Assembly (NCBI GenBank): GCA_027065045.1 | Contig: JAMOOX010000097.1 | Span: forward strand, 1-37,856 | Direction: 5' to 3' | DNA length: 37,856 nucleotides | Origin: Campylobacteraceae bacterium | Lineage (GTDB): Bacteria > Campylobacterota > Campylobacteria > Campylobacterales > Sulfurovaceae | Shown: piece by piece, positions 8,916 to 16,170 of the stretch | Layout: every line of letters starts with the position of its first letter | Position numbering within the stretch: the first letter of the stretch is position 1 | Position numbers and translations under genes: made by a program | Notes under the pieces: model-generated | What the model saw: the letters and a program-made list of their open reading frames with translations, nothing else | The model's database searches: none | What the model was told of the DNA's origin: nothing

Positions 8916-9929
8916 ATGAAATTTTTAAATATTAGAGTTTTAATCTCTATATCTTTAGCTACTATTATGTTCTCTTGTAGTGGTTCATCTTTGCCAATCA
9001 AAAAGCCAGTGGGTAGTTCTAAACGAATAGCTTTATTAGTGGGTGTAGAGGATTATGCAGGTAATAATAATGATTTGATAGGAATTGATAAAGATATATC
9101 CAAGATGAAAGCTTTGTGTAATAGTTGGGGATTTAGTGTAACTGTACTCAAAAATTCTCTTAATCTCAAATCCTATTTATCTAATTATAGTAGAACTTTA
9201 GATAGTAATGATATTTTTATTATATACTACTCTGGACATGGTACAAGTATTATAGATAGAAATGGTGATGAGAGTGATGGTAGAGATGAGGCGTTAGTTT
9301 TGAGTGATTCTAGGACAAATCAATATCTAATTGATGATACTCTTAACCTATATCTAAATAGAATTAATGCTAGAAAACTTATCATTATTGACTCTTGTCA
9401 TAGTGGGACAATATATAAATCATTTCGTCTAAGTAATATAGAACCAATTGATACATCTATCAAATCAATACATCTATCTACTAATAACTTTGCAAATATC
9501 AAAATAGAATCAGTAGAGGTAAAGAAAAAAAATATCTTTAAAAGATTATGGGAAATTAGCAAAAAGAAGTTAAAAGAGGCTCAATATAATAAAATGAAAA
9601 AAGATAGTATGGTGAAATTTATAAATCCATCATATATTAATAAAGACTATTCAAGAGGTGATGATGAGTATAGACCAACTGCTACAGCCCCAAAACTAGG
9701 TGGAGAGTTTTTATTTTTTGGTGCAACACAAGATAATGAGAAATCAATTGCTACAAGAAGTGGTAGTATCTTTACCAAAGCATTTATATCAAATATAGAG
9801 ACAACCAAAAGTATAAATTCTATATATAGAGATATAGCAAATGATATTAGTGGATTTCAACCATCTCTAAGGGCTTCAGATAGTTCTCTTAGAAATGTTA
9901 GTATGAATAGTTATCTTAAGATGAAATAG
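8916..9929 (+). CDS. Caspase-like (peptidase C14) lipoprotein inserted in the nos operon
   Basis: A predicted caspase-fold cysteine protease on the outer face of a membrane. The N-terminus is a lipoprotein-type signal with IMFSC (Cys21). The p20-like core spans about residues 36-165: a strand RIALLVGVEDY, the catalytic histidine loop IIYYSGHGT (His108) with an acidic DRNGDESDGRDE insertion that could bind calcium, and the catalytic cysteine in IIIDSCHSG (Cys161). A basic variable stretch (200-235) precedes a p10-like end with FFGATQDNEKSIATRSGSIFT. Both catalytic residues are intact. AAAAGGAG precedes the ATG, and nosY begins 13 bases after the stop, so it is probably cotranscribed. Its substrate is unknown, and I know of no established role for such a protease in N2O respiration. 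Confidence 0.85.
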   Translation: MKFLNIRVLISISLATIMFSCSGSSLPIKKPVGSSKRIALLVGVEDYAGNNNDLIGIDKDISKMKALCNSWGFSVTVLKNSLNLKSYLSNYSRTLDSNDIFIIYYSGHGTSIIDRNGDESDGRDEALVLSDSRTNQYLIDDTLNLYLNRINARKLIIIDSCHSGTIYKSFRLSNIEPIDTSIKSIHLSTNNFANIKIESVEVKKKNIFKRLWEISKKKLKEAQYNKMKKDSMVKFINPSYINKDYSRGDDEYRPTATAPKLGGEFLFFGATQDNEKSIATRSGSIFTKAFISNIETTKSINSIYRDIANDISGFQPSLRASDSSLRNVSMNSYLKMK

Positions 9930-9942
9930 AAAAAGGAGAGAG

Positions 9943-10770
9943 GTGAAGAATTTATATTTAATAGCATTTTTGGATTTAAAAGAGTCATTAAGGGCTAAGT
10001 GGTTTTTGGTATATTCATTGGTATTTGGGGGGCTTATTGCACTGTTTTTTATTGCAGGTGTTACAGAATCACAAGTGATGGGATTTAGTGGGCTTAGTAG
10101 GTTATTACTTATGTATATCCAAATTACAATTATAATATTACCAATTTTTATACTCATTACTACAGTTCGTTCAATCTCAGGAGATAGAGATAATCATATT
10201 TTAGAGTATATGTTATCATTTCCAATATCTCTAAAAGAGTACTATTGGGGCAAAATTATAGGGCGATTTATAACAGTTTATCTCCCTGTACTATTGGCTA
10301 TGATAATTGCTATAATATTTGGAGTGATAAAAGGGGCTTCTATTCCATGGAGTATATTTTTCTTATATACGGGGCTACTTTTTGCACTAAGTAGCTCATT
10401 TTTAGGAATTGCATTTTTTATATCTTCATTTGTCAAATCAAGTGAAGTAGCTTTGGGAATTGCATTTTTTGTATGGATTTTACTACTTGCATTTATAGAT
10501 ATAGCTTTGATTTCTATTATGATGAGCAATAGATTAGATGAAGAGTTGATTATATTTATAGCTTTAATTAATCCAATGGAGATTTTTAGAGTATCTGCTA
10601 TATCGCTATTTGACCCAGAACTTACCGTAATGGGACCTGTGGCATTTTATATTTTAGATACTATTAAACAAAGTACATTTATATTTATATCCATAGCCTA
10701 TCCTATACTTTTGGGATTAGGTTTTGCATTTATGGGATTTAGAATATTCAAAAAGAAAGATTTAGTATAA
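9943..10770 (+). CDS. nosY: ABC-2 type permease NosY
   Basis: The membrane half of the NosDFY transporter that supports copper-site assembly in nitrous oxide reductase. The start is GTG at 9943, with AAAAGGAG seven bases upstream. About six membrane helices are visible: near residues 19-41, 55-78, 101-123, 131-155, 163-190 and 243-264. The GDRDNHILEYMLSFPISLKEYYWGK motif region between helices 2 and 3 is typical of this ABC-2 group. The length of 275 residues is normal. It ends 13 bases before nosL. Confidence 0.9.
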   Translation: MKNLYLIAFLDLKESLRAKWFLVYSLVFGGLIALFFIAGVTESQVMGFSGLSRLLLMYIQITIIILPIFILITTVRSISGDRDNHILEYMLSFPISLKEYYWGKIIGRFITVYLPVLLAMIIAIIFGVIKGASIPWSIFFLYTGLLFALSSSFLGIAFFISSFVKSSEVALGIAFFVWILLLAFIDIALISIMMSNRLDEELIIFIALINPMEIFRVSAISLFDPELTVMGPVAFYILDTIKQSTFIFISIAYPILLGLGFAFMGFRIFKKKDLV

Positions 10771-10783
10771 TAAGGAAAAAAAG

Positions 10784-11275
10784 ATGATAAAAGTATTACT
10801 ATCTATATTAATGTTATCAGCATTTAGTTTGGCTTCGCCTAAGTTTCAAGTGGTCTATAAAATGGATTTCAATAAAGATACAAAGTGTTTAGTAAGAAAC
10901 TTGGATATTTATAAAAATCCAAAATGGGCATCTAAAATAGAGCTAAAAAATGGAAAACAGGTTTTTTTCTCTAGTCCAAAGTCTATGTTTGAATTTTATC
11001 ATAGACCAGGTAAATGGTTTGATGTAGGAGTCAAAAGTGAAAATGATTTTCAAAATATAATAGTAACTGATTATATGACAATGAAACCAATTAATGCAAA
11101 AGAGGCATTTTATATCTATGGTAGCCGTGCTATATCTCCTGCTGGTGATGATTTGGTAGCTATAGAAGATGAGTATAAAGCAAAAGAGTTTGCACTTAAA
11201 TATAGTGGCAAAAGAGTAATGAGATTTAATGAAGTATCAGATGCTTTGATTAGATTGATTAATGGTAGAATATAA
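10784..11275 (+). CDS. nosL: NosL-like copper chaperone with altered metal motif
   Basis: NosL proteins are exported Cu(I) carriers that load nitrous oxide reductase. This 163-residue protein has a plain signal peptide (MIKVLLSILMLSAFSLAS) rather than an obvious lipobox. It aligns to NosL through NPKWASKI, the segment FFSSPKSMFEFY, and TDYMTMKPINAKEAFYIYGS. Where NosL usually carries C-P-V-C-G-M, this protein reads C-L-V-R-N-L, so the second cysteine and the methionine are missing. Metals could still bind through Met or His elsewhere (M-x-M in YMTMK). It is the last nos gene and ends two bases before a convergent tRNA. Confidence 0.75.
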   Translation: MIKVLLSILMLSAFSLASPKFQVVYKMDFNKDTKCLVRNLDIYKNPKWASKIELKNGKQVFFSSPKSMFEFYHRPGKWFDVGVKSENDFQNIIVTDYMTMKPINAKEAFYIYGSRAISPAGDDLVAIEDEYKAKEFALKYSGKRVMRFNEVSDALIRLINGRI

Positions 11276-11276
11276 G

Positions 11277-11353
11277 TGGTACGCCCATTAGGATTCGAAC
11301 CTAAGACCTTCGGTACCGCAAACCGATGCTCTATCCAGCTGAGCTATGAGCGC
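11277..11353 (-). tRNA. tRNA-Arg, anticodon GCG
   Basis: Read on the - strand this folds as a complete cloverleaf. The acceptor stem is GCGCTCA paired with TGGGCGT (with a G-T first pair), the D arm contains GCTCAGCTGGATAGAGC, and the anticodon stem TCGGT/ACCGA has loop TTGCGGT. The T arm TTAGG-TTCGAAT-CCTAA is perfect, the discriminator is A, and CCA is encoded. The anticodon GCG reads CGC and CGU as arginine; most bacteria use ACG (inosine) here. A TATAAT-like -10 lies in the upstream region read from the right. Confidence 0.93.
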
Positions 11354-11404
11354 GTAATTTATATTTAGAGTGAGAATTATATCTAATAGAAGATTAATAT
11401 TAAT

Positions 11405-11671
11405 TTAAATTGATATTAAATCTTCTAAATCTTTGATAGATTCTATTTTATCTTTATCTTGTGATATATCATAATCTTCTCTATTTAATATAATAAAATC
11501 ATCACCATAAAATATAAATTCACTTTTACTTATGTCTGTTCCTCTTTTGAAGCATTATAAGCTTGTGAAAAGAGTTCTATAAAGTTGGATACCATTGTTA
11601 TAGTTAATTCATATATTGTATTAGCTGTGATATGTTGATGATATTGTAATATATTATATAATAATTAGTAT
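11405..11671 (-). pseudogene. Frameshifted remnant of an unknown small gene
   Basis: Two - strand open frames abut and overlap with a shift. The first is open from about 11671 to a stop at 11530-11532 and includes MVSNFIELFSQAYNASKEEQ. The second runs from 11554 to a stop at 11405-11407 and includes SKSEFIFYGDDFIILNRED and an acidic end. Joined at about 11550 they would form one protein of some 80-90 residues. Neither half has a good start codon with a ribosome binding site. I do not recognise the family; short proteins of this look are often antitoxin-like, but that is only an impression. The rest of the 11354-11768 gap holds the tRNA and ctpA promoters. Confidence 0.35.
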
Positions 11672-11719
11672 TAATATTGAGAATTAAATTCAAATATAAC
11701 CATTTAGTAAAATTAAATC

Positions 11720-11749
11720 TTAACAAACTTTTTGATAGAATACGATAAT
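11720..11749 (+). promoter_or_regulatory. Candidate sigma-70 promoter for ctpA-purC
   Basis: TTAACA (11720-11725), an 18-bp spacer and GATAAT (11744-11749) lie just upstream of ctpA, whose ATG at 11769 follows GAGGGCTTA. No other promoter-like sequence is visible before purC, which starts nine bases after ctpA ends, so the two are probably cotranscribed. Confidence 0.4.
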
Positions 11750-11768
11750 TTAAAATTATGAGGGCTTA

Positions 11769-13097
11769 ATGGTTAAAAAGAGTAAAAATATTATTATCGT
11801 TGGATTTTTTGTATCTTGTATCTTTGCATTTGTAAGTGTTACATCTATACTAGATGCCAAAAGTGGTATAAACAATCAAGAGTTATCAAAGCTTGAAGCA
11901 TATATGAAATTTACAGAGGTGTTGAGATTTATTGAAACGGAGTATGTTGATGAGGTCAATACTACATATTTAATTGAAAAAGCTATTAGTGGATTACTTA
12001 CTAATTTAGATTCTCACTCTACATTTCTTGATAAAAAATCACTAAGTAATATGCAAGTATCTATGAAAGGTGAATTTGGAGGATTAGGTATTAGTATAGG
12101 TATGAAAGATGGGGCTTTGACAATTATTACTCCTCTTGATGATACCCCTGCTTATCGTGCTGGTGTTAAAGCAGGTGATATAATTATCAAAATAGATGAT
12201 AAAAATGCAATTGGAATGAAGCTAGATGAGGCAGTCTCAATTATGAGAGGTAAGCCTAAAACGCCAATTACTATTACAATAGTGCGTAAAGGCGAGAGAA
12301 AACCACTAGAGATAAAGATTATAAGAGATATAATCAAATTAGATTCTGTATATCTCAAAGAGATAGAAGAAAATAGTGATATATTATATATTAGAGTATC
12401 TACATTTGATGCTAAAGTGGTACAAAATACATCAAAAGCAATCAAATCTAATCCAAAGAAAAAAGGTATTATTTTGGATTTGAGAAATAATTCTGGTGGG
12501 CTTTTAGACCAAGCAGTAGGACTTGTGGATATGTTTGTAGATGAGGGTATAATTGTATATCAAAAAGGACATAATCAACCAAAAGATGAGTTTTTGGCAT
12601 CAAAGTCTAACACTTTGACAAAACTACCATTAATAGTCCTTGTAAATGCTGGAAGTGCTAGTGCTAGTGAGATTGTTTCAGGTTCTCTACAAGACCATAA
12701 AAGAGCTATTATTTTGGGTGAAGTAACATTTGGTAAAGGTAGTGTCCAACAGATAAGACAGATATCAAATAGTGAGGCTATCAAGCTTACAACTGCAAGA
12801 TATTATCTACCAAGTGATAGAACTATCCAAGCCGTTGGAGTCAAGCCTGATATTGAGGTAAAGTTTGGAGAGGTATTAAAAGATGATGAGTTTAATTTCT
12901 CTATCAAAGAGAAAGATTTAAAAGGACACCTAGAAGAGGAGTTATCTAAAATTGATACCAACTCAACTATAAAAATAGCTGATAATAATAGCAGTGAGAA
13001 TAATAGTTCTATAATTAAAATAGATTATATATACAAAGATGCTCAATTAAAGAGTGCAATTAATATATTAAAAGCCTTAATTACTTTAAAAAAATAG
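11769..13097 (+). CDS. ctpA: C-terminal processing peptidase, S41A family
   Basis: A periplasmic Ser/Lys protease that trims or degrades envelope proteins by recognising C-termini. The N-terminal membrane segment (8-27) is followed by a short helical region, then a PDZ domain (about 90-175, with GEFGGLGISIG and AGVKAGDIIIKIDD). The protease core holds the catalytic serine in NAGSASASE (293-301) and the general-base lysine Lys323 in FGKGSVQ. A low-complexity Ser/Asn linker lies near residue 400. The length of 442 residues is normal. In Campylobacter the equivalent gene also precedes purC. Confidence 0.94.
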   Translation: MVKKSKNIIIVGFFVSCIFAFVSVTSILDAKSGINNQELSKLEAYMKFTEVLRFIETEYVDEVNTTYLIEKAISGLLTNLDSHSTFLDKKSLSNMQVSMKGEFGGLGISIGMKDGALTIITPLDDTPAYRAGVKAGDIIIKIDDKNAIGMKLDEAVSIMRGKPKTPITITIVRKGERKPLEIKIIRDIIKLDSVYLKEIEENSDILYIRVSTFDAKVVQNTSKAIKSNPKKKGIILDLRNNSGGLLDQAVGLVDMFVDEGIIVYQKGHNQPKDEFLASKSNTLTKLPLIVLVNAGSASASEIVSGSLQDHKRAIILGEVTFGKGSVQQIRQISNSEAIKLTTARYYLPSDRTIQAVGVKPDIEVKFGEVLKDDEFNFSIKEKDLKGHLEEELSKIDTNSTIKIADNNSSENNSSIIKIDYIYKDAQLKSAINILKALITLKK

Positions 13098-13106
13098 GAG
13101 AGATAG

Positions 13107-13817
13107 ATGAAAAAAACTAATTTACTTTATGAGGGTAAAGCCAAAAAAATATGGGAAACAGAAGATAATAATCTATTAATATCAGAGTTTAAAGATGATT
13201 TAACTGCATTTAATGGAGAGAAAAAATCAAGTGAAGAGGGTAAAGGTGCATTAAACAATAAAATCTCAACAGAGCTTTTTAAAGTCCTTAATGCCAAAGG
13301 TGTGCCAACTCACTTTGTAGATATGCTAGATGATAATAATATGCTTCATAAGAGATGTGATGTAATTTATATTGAAGTAATTGTAAGAAATATAGCTACA
13401 GGTAGCCTTAGCCGTAATTTAGGGATTGAAGATGGTAAAGTATTACCATTTACTCTAGTTGAATTTGATTATAAAAATGATGAATTAGGCGACCCAAAAC
13501 TAAACGACCAACACTGTCTAATTTTAGATTTAGTAAAAAATAGAGATGAACTTGATTATATTAGATTCTTAGCTAGAAGAGTAAATACAATTATGCAAGA
13601 GTTTTTTGCTAATAGAGATTTAAAAGTTGTTGATTTTAAATTAGAGTTTGGTAGAGATAATCATGGAAATATCATCTTAATTGATGAACTTAGCCCTGAT
13701 AACTTTAGATTTTGGGATGCTAATACTGGTGAGAGTATGGATAAAGATAGATTTAGAAAAGGTCAAGGTGGGCTAAAAGTAGCTTATGAAGAGGTTTTAA
13801 GTAGAATATTAAAATAG
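13107..13817 (+). CDS. purC: SAICAR synthetase PurC
   Basis: PurC joins CAIR and aspartate with ATP to form SAICAR in purine synthesis. The 236-residue protein starts [11 protein letters not shown], the family signature, and contains [24 protein letters not shown] and [14 protein letters not shown], all diagnostic. TAGGAGAGATAG precedes the ATG. It directly follows ctpA. In Campylobacter relatives purS and purQ come next; here nhaA follows instead. Confidence 0.97.
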   Translation: MKKTNLLYEGKAKKIWETEDNNLLISEFKDDLTAFNGEKKSSEEGKGALNNKISTELFKVLNAKGVPTHFVDMLDDNNMLHKRCDVIYIEVIVRNIATGSLSRNLGIEDGKVLPFTLVEFDYKNDELGDPKLNDQHCLILDLVKNRDELDYIRFLARRVNTIMQEFFANRDLKVVDFKLEFGRDNHGNIILIDELSPDNFRFWDANTGESMDKDRFRKGQGGLKVAYEEVLSRILK

Positions 13818-13843
13818 ATTTTTGCTAAAATAAGGGTTTAAAA

Positions 13844-15172
13844 ATGAAACTATATGCACCATGGGAAAAAGCCTTTAATAGAATTTCTACACCATTTGAG
13901 CATTTTATACATGCTCAAACAACTACAGGTATAATTCTAATTTTTATGACAATATTAGCTCTTATACTTGCAAATACTCCATTAACTGAAACATACACAC
14001 ATTTTTTCCATACAAAAATAGATTTAACTATTGGTTCGTGGGAGCTATCTCACTCTATTCATCACTGGATAAATGATGGATTGATGGCTATATTCTTTTT
14101 TATAATTGGATTAGAGATAAAAAGAGAGATTTTGGTAGGTGAGCTTTCAAATATAAAAGTAGCTATTTTACCTATCTTATCAGCTATTGGTGGTATGATT
14201 TTTCCTGCGTTGATATATTATAGCATTAATATAGATGGAGAGGGTGCTGTTGGATGGGGCATACCTATGGCTACCGATATTGCTTTTGCTATTAGTGTTT
14301 TGGTACTTTTGGGCAAGAGAGTACCACCTGCTCTTGTTACATTTTTGGTAGCACTTGCTATAGTAGATGACCTTGGTGCAGTTTTGGTAATAGCCATATT
14401 TTATACAGAACAGATTTATATCTTACCACTTATTTTAGCAGGGGCATCTTTTGTTATTTTAGTTATATTCAATCGTTTTGGAATTCATATGATATTACCA
14501 TATTTTATAATAGGGCTTTTTATGTGGTTTTTTATGCTTGAATCTGGTATTCATGCTACAATCGCTGGAGTAATTGCAACTATGGCAATACCATCAAAAC
14601 CCAAACAAACCCCTTTGGATTTCACAAACCATACTAGAAATTTATTAGATGAGTATGATAACTACCCCATCTCAACAGACCATATTATGCATGAGAGACA
14701 AAAAGCCATTTTAAATAATATAAAAGATAGAATTAACGAAGTAGGCACACCAGCTTCAAGACTAGAACACGACCTACATCTCCCCGTTGCTTTGATAATA
14801 ATTCCCCTATTCGCTCTTGCAAATGCAGGTATAACCATAGATTTTAGTTCAATTAGCAATACAGTTATAGAACCAGTATCTATAGGTATTATAGCAGGGC
14901 TTATTATGGGCAAAGTCTTGGGTATCTTTGGCATAGCATGGTTAGCTATCAAACTAAAAATAGCTACAATACCCCAAAATAGCAGTATGAGTCAAATATT
15001 TGGCGTAGCATTTCTTGGAGGTATTGGTTTTACAATGTCTATATTTGTAGCCGATTTGGCATTTATAAACAACCCTGAACTTATTTTCCAAGCTAAAATA
15101 GGAATATTAAGTGCATCTCTATTTGCAGGATTATTTGGGTATTTATGGTTAAGGTATATTGCTAAGAGTTAA
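13844..15172 (+). CDS. nhaA: Na+/H+ antiporter NhaA
   Basis: An inner-membrane electrogenic sodium/proton antiporter for pH and sodium balance. The 442-residue protein has about 11-12 membrane helices. The paired aspartates of the ion site are in ALAIVDDLGAVL (equivalent to E. coli Asp163/Asp164), with a further conserved Asp in MATDIAFAISVL. A hydrophilic loop around residues 247-305 is longer than in E. coli NhaA, as is usual in Campylobacterota. It starts 26 bases after purC and may be expressed with it. It is the last recognisable housekeeping gene before the injection-system region. Confidence 0.96.
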   Translation: MKLYAPWEKAFNRISTPFEHFIHAQTTTGIILIFMTILALILANTPLTETYTHFFHTKIDLTIGSWELSHSIHHWINDGLMAIFFFIIGLEIKREILVGELSNIKVAILPILSAIGGMIFPALIYYSINIDGEGAVGWGIPMATDIAFAISVLVLLGKRVPPALVTFLVALAIVDDLGAVLVIAIFYTEQIYILPLILAGASFVILVIFNRFGIHMILPYFIIGLFMWFFMLESGIHATIAGVIATMAIPSKPKQTPLDFTNHTRNLLDEYDNYPISTDHIMHERQKAILNNIKDRINEVGTPASRLEHDLHLPVALIIIPLFALANAGITIDFSSISNTVIEPVSIGIIAGLIMGKVLGIFGIAWLAIKLKIATIPQNSSMSQIFGVAFLGGIGFTMSIFVADLAFINNPELIFQAKIGILSASLFAGLFGYLWLRYIAKS

Positions 15173-15222
15173 TTGAAAAGTTTATCAGATTTAGTCTCAC
15201 TATTATTAATTTATTTATGTAG

Positions 15223-15444
15223 AATTTATTATTTTATCCTTTTAAATGTAGCAACCAAAATGGAGAGTATGAATCGGCTCCAAGAATTTCAATTATGTAT
15301 GATTTAGAGAATAAATTTGTACTTGAAGGGAATCAACACCCAAATTTAAAAGCTTTACTTCAAGAGTTAAAAGTAGGTGACAAACTCAAAATTAGAGCTG
15401 TAAAGGTAGTTCTTCCCGACTTCGCCCACCACTTGTTGTTGTGA
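15223..15444 (+). pseudogene. Remnant open frame without a usable start
   Basis: A 73-codon open frame follows a TAG at 15220-15222 and ends at TGA 15442-15444. Its first ATG is internal (15295). It reads like real protein, with GEYESAPRISIMYDLENKF and a charged LLQELKVGDKLKI stretch, but has no start codon with a binding site. Its end overlaps the helix-turn-helix ORF on the other strand. I do not recognise the family. It is best taken as the broken tail of a lost gene at the border of the injection-system region. Confidence 0.3.
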
Positions 15445-15535
15445 CATCTTTATATTTACCCTCTTTTACCAACCTTTTAATAGTTTGAGGTGTCACTCCC
15501 TCAATCTTGGCAAGTTTCCATGTTGATACTAACAT
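15392..15535 (-). CDS. Truncated helix-turn-helix protein (MerR/excisionase/IS607-resolvase-like N-terminus)
   Basis: A 47-residue ORF. It begins MLVSTWKLAKIEGVTPQTIK, a helix-turn-helix of the MerR/excisionase type, and continues RLVKEGKYKD then TTTSGGRSREEL, which resembles the TxGGHRR turn of IS607-family resolvases. It stops soon after, so it is only the DNA-binding part. The ATG is seven bases past the stop of the DUF4255 gene with no clear ribosome binding site. It may be a decayed mobile-element gene or a tiny regulator at the operon end. Confidence 0.45.
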   Translation of the reverse strand: MLVSTWKLAKIEGVTPQTIKRLVKEGKYKDVTTTSGGRSREELPLQL

Positions 15536-15542
15536 TTTAGAA

Positions 15543-16139
15543 TTATACTAGGTTATTGCTTATATTGCTATTAAGTTTAACTGTTTTAACAATTTTAACT
15601 TTAGATAACTTCTCTTCATCTTGAATTGCTATTAATCCTACTCTATATACGACTGATGGCATATATTTACCACCTAATAGACTCCATAAACCACTCTGTT
15701 GTTCTAGCGGTATAGTATTTAACATAAAGTTTAATTTTTCTATATTTTTAAACTTATCTAGTTCTTTTGTATTTTCTACTGTAAATGCCATTTTTTGTTG
15801 AAAAAACTCAATAACTTTGGTAATATAATTTAGCTCATTTAGATAATCATTAGCAAAATTTGAGATAAAAATAATTTGTAAATTAAGATTAACAGCAGGG
15901 TTTTGGGTATAAACTTTTCTATTTTCTACCCGTTTTTTAACCATAGCACTTTTAGTAGAAAGCTCCTCTTCTATATTTAATAGACTCATAGATATAGCAT
16001 TATCAGGTAGATTAAATTCTCCATTTATGCTATTTGGTTTATGTAAGACTACACTTTTTTTATCTGTTGGCATCTTGATATCACTATCAATAAAAGTTGA
16101 AACCTCTTTGGCTATAAGTTGTAAAATATCTCCTATCAT
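15543..16139 (-). CDS. CIS tail-terminator-like protein, DUF4255 (Pvc16/Afp16 type)
   Basis: DUF4255 proteins occur in eCIS loci and correspond to the terminator that caps the sheath-tube assembly. This 198-residue protein shows the family plan: a helical start (MIGDILQLIAKEVSTFI), a strand AISMSLLNIEEELS, the conserved stretch NPAVNLNLQIIFISNFANDYLNELNYITKVI, and a C-terminal GLWSLLGGKYMPSVVYRVGLIAI. It is the last gene of the long - strand operon, starting 31 bases after the giant lipoprotein gene. Terminators are structural parts, so finding one after an envelope module ties that module to the CIS. Confidence 0.8.
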   Translation of the reverse strand: MIGDILQLIAKEVSTFIDSDIKMPTDKKSVVLHKPNSINGEFNLPDNAISMSLLNIEEELSTKSAMVKKRVENRKVYTQNPAVNLNLQIIFISNFANDYLNELNYITKVIEFFQQKMAFTVENTKELDKFKNIEKLNFMLNTIPLEQQSGLWSLLGGKYMPSVVYRVGLIAIQDEEKLSKVKIVKTVKLNSNISNNLV

Positions 16140-16170
16140 TTTATTATCCTTTAATAATTAGTATAATACT

